From the NCBI GenBank assembly GCA_949987565.1, contig OX465109.1:17362915-17426914 (forward strand): 64,000 nt of DNA, read 5' to 3'. The number at the start of each line of letters is the position of its first letter. The stretch's first letter is position 1. The position numbers and the translations under genes were made by a program. Positions 27,705-40,000 of the stretch are shown piece after piece. Source of the DNA: Luidia sarsii. Its lineage: Eukaryota > Echinodermata > Asteroidea > Paxillosida > Luidiidae. Below the pieces are notes generated by a model. It saw only the letters and a program-made list of their open reading frames with translations, was not told where the DNA came from and ran no database searches.

Positions 27705-27749
27705 ATGACCGCTGCCGAAGGAAAACAGGAAGAATTTCTCCGCGATGCC
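27705..27749 (+). CDS. Probable alternative first coding exon of the LRRFIP gene
   Basis: ATG in a fair context (gcgaccatga), 15 codons MTAAEGKQEEFLRDA, then a strong donor gtgagt with phase 0, the phase needed for exon 2 at 35301. Spliced, it would read ...[15 protein letters not shown]. Vertebrate LRRFIP1/2 have alternative short first exons joined at this same AEARLA boundary. The surrounding GC-rich stretch (27640-27760) would suit a promoter. Not proven; a spurious ORF is possible. Confidence 0.5.
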
Positions 27750-28020
27750 GTGAGTGAGATCCAAGAATGTGACTCGGATTTCTGTGGTCGAGGTCAAGTC
27801 CGAACCGGTTTTTTTTTTTAATTTTACCCTTCAGCCGCACTTCTGACTGGATATCCTACGCTTTCCTCTCCCTCAAGTACGGTAAATTTACCTCTTTTCA
27901 CTCAAGGGGGGAACTGAAAGTTGTATCGGGGGCTGGATTGTGTATTGCTTTTAGTCTGGTTCCAAGCAGGGTTTCGTGGCGTGTCTGGGGGGAAATAAAG
28001 TGGCGGTTACCAGACTTGCG

Positions 28021-28320
28021 TCTGACAAGATTAGTTTTTTTTTTTTTTTAGACATTTACACCGATAATTTTGGTGACGATTCGGACGATTTCACGGTTTC
28101 CGTCGTTTTCCGAAGGCAAATTGTCAGTGTGGTGAGAATTCTGAATAAATACGGGGTGGGGTTAGGTCAGTGTGTGGTTCATTTGGCGAGGAATACTGCT
28201 GTAGTTTTGTCATTTGTGTGGAATTGATTTCTGGAAAGTGGATTGACGTTTCAATTTTTGTGTCATGTTTGTAAGAAGGACTGTATAGTGTATCATGAAA
28301 TAAGCTAACAAGCACTGTTC
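28021..28320. other. Intron/5' region of the LRRFIP gene; nothing recognised
   Basis: Includes a T-run at 28036-28050. The open frame 27976-28227 has no family resemblance. Confidence 0.35.
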
Positions 28321-28329
28321 CATAGGCAC

Positions 28330-28380
28330 CTAGTACTTAGTACTAGTACTACTAGTACTAGTAGTAGTACTAGTAGTACA
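28330..28380. repeat. Palindromic TAGTAC/CTAGTA microsatellite
   Basis: agtacttagtactagtactac followed by mirrored tagtagtactagtagtac. Confidence 0.75.
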
Positions 28381-29506
28381 CATCGCATGCATTAATTATA
28401 CCACTTTGAGAATAGAAAATAATTGATTCAAATGTTATTCAACCTGCATTCCTAGAACTACTAGTGCTGTACATTGTCACTGACTAGTCCGAGTAACTTG
28501 GACCCTTACAGTTGCCCTTTTTAAATTTTTTGAGGAGGTCGGGCGAAAGTACAGTCCAAGTTTCTCAGTAAGGAAACATGTGGGAACAACGATGTGTTTG
28601 ACTCCATGACTACCCCGACTAAAACCCTCAGATTTTACCCCGAAAACATCCTTGAAACCGTCCCACGCACCCATCTTTGGATTAAGTGAGAATCACCGAT
28701 TTCAATACTTGTCATTTGTTTTACTCACGTTTGCTCACAATTTACTCTTCGAAAAGCATGACAGCAATACAAATGTATACAAGCACTGAAGTACTGAAGG
28801 AAAAAAGCAGTACGGTCTCAGGCGATTTTTCAGAAAGGCTTTGGTTCAGTTTCGGGGGTTTTATTTAACCGTTTTGGGGTGTTTTTTTTGTATAACCGAA
28901 AACCAGCACAACCCTACATCATGGACTATCTGTGTGGAAAACGCAAACAACATTCCAAAACATTGCAGCAAAAACCTAATATACACCCATGCATGTGCGT
29001 TGGCACCTTCCTTGATCCTAGCTCCTACATGAACGTACACATAGCTCTTTGGCTGCACCTCAACCTGTATGCATTGTATGTAGTATATTATCCTGATCAC
29101 ATACACAAGCACCAAATTTTGCCGTAACTGATTCCATGATATGCGCTAAACGCTACCCGTAAGCACAGATTTATGCCTTAACGGATTCCATGAAATAGAT
29201 GCTAAACGCTGCCCGTAAGCACAGAATTATGCCGTAACAAATTCCATGAAATAGATACATTGTGTAAAAGCTAAACTCTGTCATGGGAAAAGCCTCTATA
29301 TAAGGAATGTGACGTGGTGTACATGTACATGAAACTTACCGGTATAGATTAATTGATGTATTTACACTAGTATGACTAGCTGTATATTCGCCTATTATTG
29401 GCCTATTGATACCCCTTTGAGTTGGTCTTGGTACTGGTAGCCCTGTGCAATTTTGATGACGGCAAGGCCAAAGTGCATTGTGTAGCCTGCCCACTTTTTT
29501 GCTTAA

Positions 29507-30476
29507 CCCTTTGAGTACCAATGTCGAGTTTATTCGACAACGCGTAACGTATGCTTCCGTACCATTGTCGAGTTTACTCGAGGAGCGCTGTGCATATTTT
29601 CTCTGGAGGATGAATAATTCTGTGAGCGCCCTCTGTTGTTCATACTTATACAGTTGGAAAGCTCTTTATGTAAGCTTTACAATGGTGCAAAGTTCAATGT
29701 GGGTCAACATTGACATTTTCAGATTAATGGCCGTGTAAACTTTATCCAAATTCGTCAACATTTTCCTCCGATTCCGCTGCCATGAACGACCGTGGATTTC
29801 TTGCATATATTGTTTCTAAGAATGATTCCATGTATTCTAACAAGGTTTTAGAAGAAATATCCCCGAAATTATCGTTTGACAACGAGAATGGGTTCAGTCG
29901 GTGTGGGACCGTGCAGCGTGCGCAGTCAGCGTTACAAGCCGTGTGATCGCCGTAGCACACAGTCGCGATGCCTGTGAGTGCACGCTAGTGGCGGAAGTCT
30001 CCACGGCAAAGCCGCAGTTCACGTTCGTGGCGGAATTGTTCAAGGAACTTACTCAAGATCTTTGGGACAAAATGTTTAACTTTTTTCTCGTTGGAATAAC
30101 TTGGTCTTGGTATCAAATGAAAGGTCATGAACGTACTCACTGTAACCATTTGTATTCAAACAAAAAAATATCATGAAAAATGGGTTTGAAAATAGCAACT
30201 TGCTTAGAAAGTTTTTGAAAAAATAATCTTTTCTGAAGACTTAGAATAATGGGGTTGTAAATTGTTTGATGTAAGGGGATTCAATTTCAATTTGAAACAG
30301 GAGAAAGCCCAAGGTTGTTCTACTGAAAAAAATACATACACACATTTTTCTTGTAAAAACAAGCCTTCATTTAGAAAAATGATGTTGAATAAGAGTGCGA
30401 TGAAAAGCTGCCTTGGGCTCAAAACAACTCGGTAATGGACTGTACGTACCGAATAAACAATGTGGTACTCAAAGGG
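29507..30476. mobile_element. piggyBac-like non-autonomous element, 970 bp
   Basis: Termini CCCTTTGAGTACCA (29507-29520) and TGGTACTCAAAGGG (30463-30476) are perfect 14-bp inverted repeats. TTAA sits on each side (29503-29506 and 30477-30480), the piggyBac target-site signature. Internal short ORFs have no recognisable transposase. A second internal TCGAGTTTACTCGA-type palindrome lies near the left end. Confidence 0.75.
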
Positions 30477-30477
30477 T

Positions 30478-30615
30478 TAAGATCAAGGTTCGAATCCCGC
30501 CCAAGTTGCCTGATTTTTGAACAGCCGGTCATCAGGCAATGCTCTGAGGATTGTGTTAATTATATGACAATTGACATACATTTACATGTGTACATATCCT
30601 CATTGAATTACATTC
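30478..30615 (+). repeat. SINE family B fragment (3' half of head plus tail)
   Basis: Starts in the T-arm (AAGGTTCGAATCCCGCCC), then GTTGCCTGA...CAGGCAATGCTCTGAGGA and TCATTGAATTACATTCTC. The 5' half of the tRNA head is absent at the piggyBac junction. Confidence 0.65.
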
Positions 30616-30882
30616 TCACAAACACAGATATCATAATTATTCATATCAGTGTATGTATGTGTATGTGTATGTACCAGTTGATTCTAAATCTTGTTAACTC
30701 TTTTTCTGAAGGTATGGAGCCATCGTAGTGAGTACAAAGTGGAATCCATCCCATCCTACTGCAACTGCCGGATCTACATCAGACGTGCAGTGGATTTTAC
30801 CTTTGTGCCGGAATAACACACCGTCGACGATTAGAGCAAGCTGTAACGTTCCCCGGTTCCCTGCTACAGTACACCAGCTAAA

Positions 30883-31023
30883 ATGAGTACAGCTACGACC
30901 AATGGGGGCAGCAGCCCCGGCGTGCTTAGTCCAGGGATCAGTCCGGGACCCAGCGGACGCAAGCGCACAACCAACCGCGCCTACAAGGCAGAGGACCAGG
31001 CACTCTCGGATATAACACAAGAG
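30883..31023 (+). CDS. LRRFIP2: LRRFIP exon 1 (residues 1-47)
   Basis: ATG at 30883 in context taaaatgagt; donor gag/gtgggt. A Gly/Ser/Pro-rich start, then [20 protein letters not shown], like vertebrate LRRFIP2 'GRKR...AEDEALS'. Phase 0 end. Confidence 0.88.
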
Positions 31024-34000
31024 GTGGGTATGGGTTTCACTGGTAACCGGCTACTCTCCTGGTGCAGACTCCTTGTCACTTTGAGATTTGTTGGTTTGTT
31101 TTGTATTAGGCCTACTCCAGTGACAGTGTGTCGTCAGAGTATTCATTGTTATGCAAATGTTTGCTCTTTGGGAAGTACATGTAAGCGGCAATGTGCTTCA
31201 TTACAAAACGCTTATCACACAGTCTACGCAAACAATTGCGAACGATTTGCAATTAAAGACCTCATTAAAAATTGACAAAACTGTGCAGTTTAAACTAAAG
31301 ATTTAGATTACCTAACCTCAAAACCTGGCAGGAGGATCTTCTTCGACTTGTGAAAGTAATTGAAGAGAATTGTTTCTGCCTTTGAGAAATCCTGGATCAA
31401 TCCTGGAGGGATAGGAGAGTCAGGCGCTCATACAGTATTTTGTTGAAAATAGTTTCTGAATGTACATGTACATGTACATTGTACACATGCACGTGCAGGG
31501 CAGGAACTCCGGGTTAAAAAGGGCACGGCAATTTTTGCCTTGAAATTTCGGCAAATTAAGGGCATCACGGCAATTTCTGCAATTTTTGAAGGGCATCAAG
31601 GCAATCGCAAAAAAAATCCGGGGCATCAAGGCAATTTAACTACTTTTTATTAATATTAGTACCGATGCAAACACGACGTAAGCACCTTAAACAAACTTTG
31701 AAAATAGGCGCTGAAGGCACCGAATCCTAGTTTTAGGTCTCCTACTAATATATCATCGTTTCTGTGGGACCACAATGCCTAAAAAAATATTTTCCAACAT
31801 AAAAATGACGTCTAAAATAAGTTTCAGTCAGCCACCAACACGCATTCTCACGGAACATGAACTGTACCATTCAGGTGTGGCCGGGGTGCTACTGCTATAG
31901 TAAGCGGGACGACAAAAATATCTGACAATAGATCCTCACAAAACAATCGAAATAAAAAGGATTCTAAATAGCCTACATGTTTGTAAAGATGGATTTTTAA
32001 GCAGCTAGGTCCAACCTAAACGAGCATATTATCGGAGCTTATTATTGTATAAAGTCGCACCCCTCTCATTCCTAATAGAATAGTCCATGCTGTGAACGTA
32101 TCGTGATGTGGGTTCGGTGTTCCAAAACCTTCTCATCATCTCGTCCAAAAAATTGAGAATGACTACGTTCGTAGGCCTACCTGAAAAAAGGAATAAAGTT
32201 TGCGACATTGTTGTGCTGCATCGTGAGGTAGTAGCTCGTTTTGCTGTTTAGCTTTCTCCTTTCGGGGCATGGTTACGACTTTGAAAAGGCACCCGCGAAC
32301 ACGCAAACCTTTGACAGCTCTACGATTCTACCACGTGCTGCATACTGCGCAATCTAACTATCGTGCAACGCAAATCGCTCCCAACTACCGTTGGTACCCG
32401 TTGTTTGGTACAGCCAGCGATGTCCAAGATTCTCTGGTACCCGCAGACTAAAAGTTCGTTGATATGAAACTGTCCCGATCGAACGCACTGCACATGTATG
32501 TACATGTATATGTACGTACATTGATCGTGTACAGTATGTGTACGTGTACATGTACATGTACACCCATACACAGTCCGTACAGTTGTGCACAGAATGCGCA
32601 ATGTTTAGCGGACAGTGCGCACGGTACAGTGAAGCTTCCGTGTGTGCTGCACACACACACTGCACAGCAGTCGGAATATATTTCATGCGCGCTGTGCTAA
32701 CGGCCGTGCGGCGGCCGGCAGTCCGATCTGCCCAACTATCCATCGGCAAAAAGGGCACGACGGCAATGTGGTAAAAGGGCACGGCAATTTGTTGCCGTGA
32801 AAATCCTCCAAATTTAAGGGCACCGCGGCAATTGGTGAGGGCACGACGGCAATTGCCGTCGTTGCCGTCGTGAATTTCCTGCCCTGCACGTGTATTCGAA
32901 CGTGCACAGTACATGAACATGCACAGTATGCAAACATACATTACTTGTACGTTGTACATGTACATGGACTTGTATCTATTCAAGGAATATTTTAGGAACC
33001 TCATGCAGTGTCTGTTCCGTTACAGTATCTTGGCCCAACGTGTTCCTGGAACTTCAAAGTTCCGTGACCCTGTTTGCTTTGCCGAGTGTCAAGGCTAAAG
33101 TACAGTGTAGTCTTTCATTAGTTCTCCATTTGCAGTTTCCCTTTTGTATTTACCCAACAAACATGACGACCTGTCAGTTTGGTTTTCATCTGATGAAGTA
33201 CATGTACAGTAGTTCTTGCACTGAAACCTTGTGCAGTTTCAAGTTCTAAGGCTTTATAAGTGCCACAATACCATACATCCAGATTATTTCACAATCACCC
33301 GACTCGCATACCAGTACATGCCGACAGGGTGTACATAGCTACCCACCATAGTACATATGTTAAACGGTGAGGTGGCCAACCTCACCACTTTTATGGGCTA
33401 CCCGAGATATTTTGTCACCAAAACTTGCCACTTCAGTGGATTTAATCATGTCGGTAAAAAGAGAACCCCAAATCAGGGGGGAAGTTTACCCAGAGCCAAG
33501 TTTGTCCCCTTTCTGGAGGCAAAAACGCTGTACATTAAAAAGGTGCTTGCCAGTCCCATTCATCCCGTGCCCAATGTTTGACCCTAGGCACGCCATGCCA
33601 GCCCATCCACGATAAACTGACCTCATTTACATGTATTGTACATGTACGTGTACACCCCTACCCATTTCTGTATCCTTGTGAAGACATTGCTTTGTTCTTG
33701 TGCACTAGGTCTATAAAAATGAGTGAGAAACTACTGTTTTTAAAAATGCTCCCATTTCAACCATAGTGCATTCACTTTACTGGGTAGAAATTGGACTGTA
33801 GGCTATGTCCCTTATATTTGTGACAGATTCTTACGCATCGCAAATTTCCCGTTTTGGAGTTACTGTATTTCCAAATACCAGTTTCATGAAAACCATGTGG
33901 AGACCTACACACATACATGTACAGTGTATACACCATTGGATACTAACATATTGGACTACGTAGGTCTCTACAACTACAAGTCACTAGATTCGCGGCCATT

Positions 34001-37000
34001 ATTTCACTCAATGACAAGTAGAACTTTCATTTCAAATTCAAAGTGGCAAACTCCCGTTCCAAATTTCAGTGGCAATCCGTGTCACATACTGTACATGTAG
34101 TACGTACATTGTACATAGTACGTACATGTACATGTACATGTACAGTGTACGGTTTATATATGGTTTCCTTGTACTGTGTGCTTTTCATTGACATGGGTGT
34201 GGCAGTTTATGTCTACAGTTACACATTTGTGCTACTCTATGATGTCATACTTTATACTATCCCCATGGCAACAGTAGCAGGGATCAGTGTGGGTAGTCCG
34301 TTCTGACCCCAGAATGCAATGCACATGGCCTGTTTCAGTTAGCTTTACTGTGAATAGAAATAGTCCAATATTACAAAGTAGGCTAAACGTGACAAGAATA
34401 TACATGTGTGTACATTTATATTATTATTATTAGTGAAAGCTAAACATGAATTCACCAGTTTTTCCACTTTTTAAGTGCTTAACACGAGGTTCCAGTTATA
34501 AAGAGGGAATCGCTGAAGTCCGATAGACTTCGTTATTACAGGAGTTGACTGTATTAGCATAAACACAGGCTACACTAAGAAATAGGTTAGTTGGTTCAGG
34601 TGGTGCCCCGCTATAGCATCACACTACAAGGTGTCGAGGGATGAGAACCGGGGACCTCCGTGCGTGTCAAATCCTATGACGCCCTCAATCCCAACGTGTG
34701 CACGGCAAGTTACTCATAGTGGACCACACTGAACACATGTACGTGCACATGTGTATAGACCGGGTTGGTTGAAAAAAAGTAAGAGATTGAGTGTGCTATC
34801 CAGTTTGTAATTAACTCAGCCCAAAAGCAGGTATGAAATTCAATATCAGTCATTTTAATAATTTACATTTTTAAACTCTTGACTTGTCATACATGTACAT
34901 GTAAGAATTGACAAAGTGGTAATCTACAGTGTATTCATGTATAATTCAGTATGTAAAGCTATTTGTGCAATGGGTAAATGTACACGTACATGTACATGTA
35001 TACAGCCACGTGCAATACCTTTCCCATTCCACCACAAGTAAATGGTACGGTAGGAAGTGCTTAGTGTTCTAGTGTGGAAGGGACATTTTTCATGTACCGG
35101 TAGTCGTAAATGGTGATTTTTGTGTGTTCCTACTGATGCGCTCAGTAAAGTTACACCTGGTGCAAATGAAATTCAATTCATGCATTCCCCGGCATTGTGG
35201 CCAGTAGGACATCTGGGTCCCTCGCCCTGCTTCTCTATAAGACATTTACGTCACTTTCAGAGACTTGTAACAGTCTTTCACTGTTTCTCCTGATTTCCAG
35301 GCTGAGGCCAGACTAGCCAAGAAGCGCCAGGCCAGAGCAGAGGCCCGAATCATCCGGATGAGGGAACTGGAACGCATGCAGAAAGAGGTAACCAATCTTT
35401 GCCGTAATTTTGCAGATTTATTTTGTCTTTTTCTTTGATTGATAGATATTGCCGTCTCGTTGTCTCTCCTGTAACTTTGAAATCCGTTGGCTCAAAGATT
35501 ATCCGTGCATGTGAATTTGATAGGCCGAGATGTTTGCCATGTGATGACAGAAGTGTTTTTGATTTGGCTGGGAGATGTCACATGCAGGGGTCCTGCAGTG
35601 TTTTGATTGGCTGAGATGTTTGCCATGTGACGACAGAGGTGTTTTTGATTGGCGGGGAGATGTCACATGCAGGGGTCCTGTGTTTTGATTGGCTCAAAGT
35701 TCACTATGTACAGTTACATATTATGCACCTGTGAATTAATTGCAGCAAATACTATCCAAATCAGAAAAATGAAGTACTTTGATCGGCTGGAAAGTATCAC
35801 ATGTCAACATTTCAGTAATTTGATTGGCTGGAAGATATAACGTGTCAACACTTCATAATTTGATTGCCTTGAATATGTCACATGTCAACACGTCTGTACT
35901 TTGATTGGCTGCAGCCTAGAAGACACCACATGTCAGCACTTACATGTAAGTGATTTGATTGGCTGGAAGATGTCCCGTCAAAACTGAAGTAATTGGATTG
36001 GTTCATTGTAATTATTTCCTCGTGTGACCAATAAAGTGAAGTAATTGATTCACAGGTTTCTAAAAAAAAATTGTGACAGAAATATGCTTGAAGTTGAAGC
36101 TGTTTTTTTTTCCCGATCCAGCCATTGTAACAAATCAGTTTGAATTTTGTTTTCCATTCCCAATTTAGGCGGAAGAGCAAATGGATAAAGAATATGAACA
36201 GCAGAAAGAAGAGAAGAAATGTGTAAGTTCCTGATAGAATTCTATAGCCTGTCACATGTACACCATGTGTATACATGTGTCTTGTTGATGTCAAACCATT
36301 GCTTACATGTACATTGTAGGTATCTAAAACGTACAGGTAGTTAATTGACAAGTGTTAGAGGTGGTGCTCAGTTCATGCATTCCTGGGCCCATTTTTGATA
36401 GTTGTCGTTGTAAAGGCAGAACTCATTCATCCTATTCAATGTACAGTACTTCTGCTTTGTAACCTTAGTTAACTCTGTGAAAAGATAGTTGGTCATATCA
36501 CTTAGTTTGTGACCTTTATCATATCACAATGTACATTAGCTGGATTAGTGGTAAATATTTCTTTTTCCTCATGTGAGTGCAAAAATGTTATACACTACAT
36601 GTATCTCCGTCACTTTGTACCCATGTCTCTTCATACCCTTGTCAAGCATTTAAAACGTGTACGTACAGTAGTACAGTGGAACATCACTATAACAAACGCT
36701 GATATACGTGTACCGGTATTATACCAACAATTTGGCTGTAAAGAACATGCCTTTTGGCATTTGTTTGTGTACAAATATGTGGCCACGCACACAACTGCTG
36801 TAACAAAGGACTGCTATACCGAACAATTTTCATTACACATGTAAACATGTACGGTATAACATACTGTAAAAGGATGTACTGAAAGAGCTGTACATACGTA
36901 AAGTAGGTCAGAAATGGCTGGTTACGAAGTGACCTGTTTCATATCATTAGGTACAGTCCAGTGTATGTAATTTCTGCATTAGGCAACTGTTAGGGGACCA

Positions 37001-40000
37001 GAAATACATTTACTGGGGTTCTCAATTGGGCCGGTTTCCAAGTTGGGTCAGTGTTGCATCCATGTGTGGTCAATTTTTCATGGTCGTCTTCCTTCTTACC
37101 ACATACGCCTCTCTCTCCCTGTCCGGATTGTGTAGCACCGACTCAGACAGATGATGGTAAATGTGCATGTGGTTCTTCCCCTACATCACAATCCCACAAT
37201 TACATCATGTACCACCCCCCCCCATTCTACATACTGTATGTAATCCCAACGTTAGTGTATACATGTACTTCTGTATCCATGTAACTTATGTACCCCAGTT
37301 GTGAGTCCTACGTGTAGGTTTAATGAGATTTGAAGATTTTCATGGTGAGAAATTGAGGTTCTTTTGAACCACACATACATGTACTCACAAAAGAGAGAAC
37401 TTTACATGGTGTCACTGAAAACCAATGACTCTCGTCCTACATGTACATGTATGTACCGGTAAGGTTTATTGTCAATACCTGTCTTCAACTACATGTAAGT
37501 AGTCTTCAACACTCACTTCAAGCTTCAGGCTGTTTAATTGTTTTTATTTCTTGATGTCTGTACTTGTTATCTTTTGAAAAAGAGTGCTTTTGTCGATTCA
37601 GATGGTATGATTTTGTTTTTGTGCTGTTGTCAGTACGTGCACAGTAACTGAGAATATTCTATGACTAGGTTCCGGTCTTTGCGCAAAGTCCTTTGTGAAG
37701 GAGGATTTGATTGTTCTTATTGTGTTGTTTAAACACGTATATATATTGATATCGTTTTTGTCCGAATGGTTTTTCAAAGAATGTTCAGTGTTAAGACACA
37801 GTGCACTGCACATACAGGAATTGACTCAACTTTCACAGGATTCAGAATGTTATTACATGGGACCAATTTTTCTGCTTTGAAATATTTTCTCATTAATTGG
37901 ATCATCAGGGGGTAATGTGAATAGAAAGGGTGGTCAAATCAACGCAGAAAAGTTATTTATAGTCTAGACAGAGCCAAGCAGAGTTCTGCTTCGATCATTA
38001 CTTGGTTCAGGAAATAGATGACTTCATTGCATATTACATGTACATGTACGTACATGTGCTTATCATATCAGTTTCATATTGGCTCCTTTCCCAAATTGCT
38101 TCCTTTTTTTTTAGTTCCTGGTGATCACTCTTTCACAATCTCTCAAGCCTTTCAAGTCATCAATTCTCAGCTTACATACTATGTTTATCTTTCTTTCTTT
38201 TTATTCGGGCATTTGGCCAGAACTCCTCTCAGCTTTCTCTTGTGTTTTTTCTCTCATCCGATTTTTTTAGCATTATTTTGTAGGAAAGAGGATGCCTCTT
38301 TTGCAGGACATCTGATATCATTTGATCGGATTTCCCTACGCATTTCTGTTTGGCTTAGGGAGACGTTGATATTTTGATCAACTTGCCTTCATCCAAACTG
38401 TCCACTAGCCTACTAAGACTACATGTACAACCATTTATGATGTAATAAGAATCACAGACGAGTCTGTATCCTATGAGGACAAAGCTTATCATTGCTCTCA
38501 CTCTCAGTGACAATTTCCTACAAGGAAAAGGAAAAAGGAAAACCCATTGTGTAGCGGGGGCGTTTGAAGAGACTTGATGCAGACCGGAAAAGATACTAGT
38601 CATAATGGAGGAAGTCGTATTCTGTCATGATGTGACATTAACTAATGTATTAAAAGGAGCGTTTCTATCTCTGGCTATACTGTACAATGTATTTTTAAAT
38701 GTTTGACATTGCTGTGAACTTGTGACAATCTATTTTTTGATTCAGTGAGGTTTTGCCCTTGCTCGACGTGATAAACACTGAGCAATGTCGAGCAAGGGCA
38801 AAAACCTCATTGAATAACATTCCCCTCGATGCAAACATCATGTTATATCTACCGGTATGATGCTATGCGGTACCGGTACCCGTCTCTATACATTATTTGA
38901 ATCCATCACACGACCTCGACCAGCTCGATGGTCAAGTGGTAAAGACGTCCATACTAAAAATCAGGAGTTGCGGGTTCGAATCCCGCCCGAGCTGCCTGAA
39001 ATATTTTTTATCAGGCATCGGGCAAAGCACTGAGCACTTGGTGTTTATCCCCCCGATGTAAACATGGTAAAGTCTATGAATCTATTTTTTTTTTTTTTTA
39101 ATCCCCCCCCCCTATTTTACAAAAATGTTCACCTACACCTCACTACACCTAATCTATTCAGATTTTTTTTGTAATAGACGCGGCACTGTGCCTAATAGGT
39201 TCCAGGTTTTTGTTGTTTTGATTTGTCTTATTTTTGTGGATTTTTTTATGAGTTCTTTTACCCAGTTCTCACCTCCATGGCTCCAAAAATTAAAACGAAA
39301 TTAAAAACCAGGTCACAATAGCACAGCTGCACAACAGTTTCCTTTGATATGTGAATGGACACCATGCTTAATTGTCCTCAATATAGGGAAAGGTATTCCG
39401 TCAATTTTATTTTCCCCCCCAAAAAATATATTACTAGAGGCTGACGTTTTGATCGGGGCTTGGACCTCCCTCAAAATCCTACGAGGATCAAAAACATCAA
39501 GCCCTGAATGTCTCAATCTTTGAGATTTGTAGTTCAGATTTGCATTTTGTAAGCAAGTACACCGTACTTTTATGTGTTATTTTTATTTTTTATGTTTGAT
39601 CTGACAGTACATGCTGAAGAACATCGCTGCATGCAAAAGTCCAAATATTTTTGGTGTTTTTTTATTTTTGTTTTTTGTTTTCATTTGCTTTAAAAATTGT
39701 GATGAATCCGCTGAAATGCCACCAAGTTGAGGCAGGAATTGATTTATGGTAGATTGCCTGCAGCTTAAGCCGTGTCAGCACTGGACTTATTTTTTACCGA
39801 GCCCGTGGGTAACATTCCAATGGGTAAATCTTCCCGGCGTCCGCACTTGGACTTTTCGACTCGGGTAAACTAACCGAGACGATGGGTAAAACTAACCGAC
39901 TCATGTACATGTGCATGTACTCTAGGTACACAAACACGTTGTTACCCTGCGCCCGCACGAGTCTTGCATACAGTAAGGTAACGTGCAGGGCGCCGGATGT

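Noticed and set aside
29742..29960. Piece of piggyBac transposase inside the TTAA element
   Set aside because: I see no DDD-domain or cysteine-rich piggyBac motif in either strand; the element is treated as non-autonomous.
32269..33004. Overlapping Cys/Tyr-rich ORFs on both strands
   Set aside because: Arise from tgtacatg palindromic microsatellite inside the transposon at 31496-32886.
38930..38996. Possible functional tRNA gene (plus strand)
   Set aside because: Acceptor and T arms pair well but the anticodon arm does not, and head plus tail recur as SINE family B.
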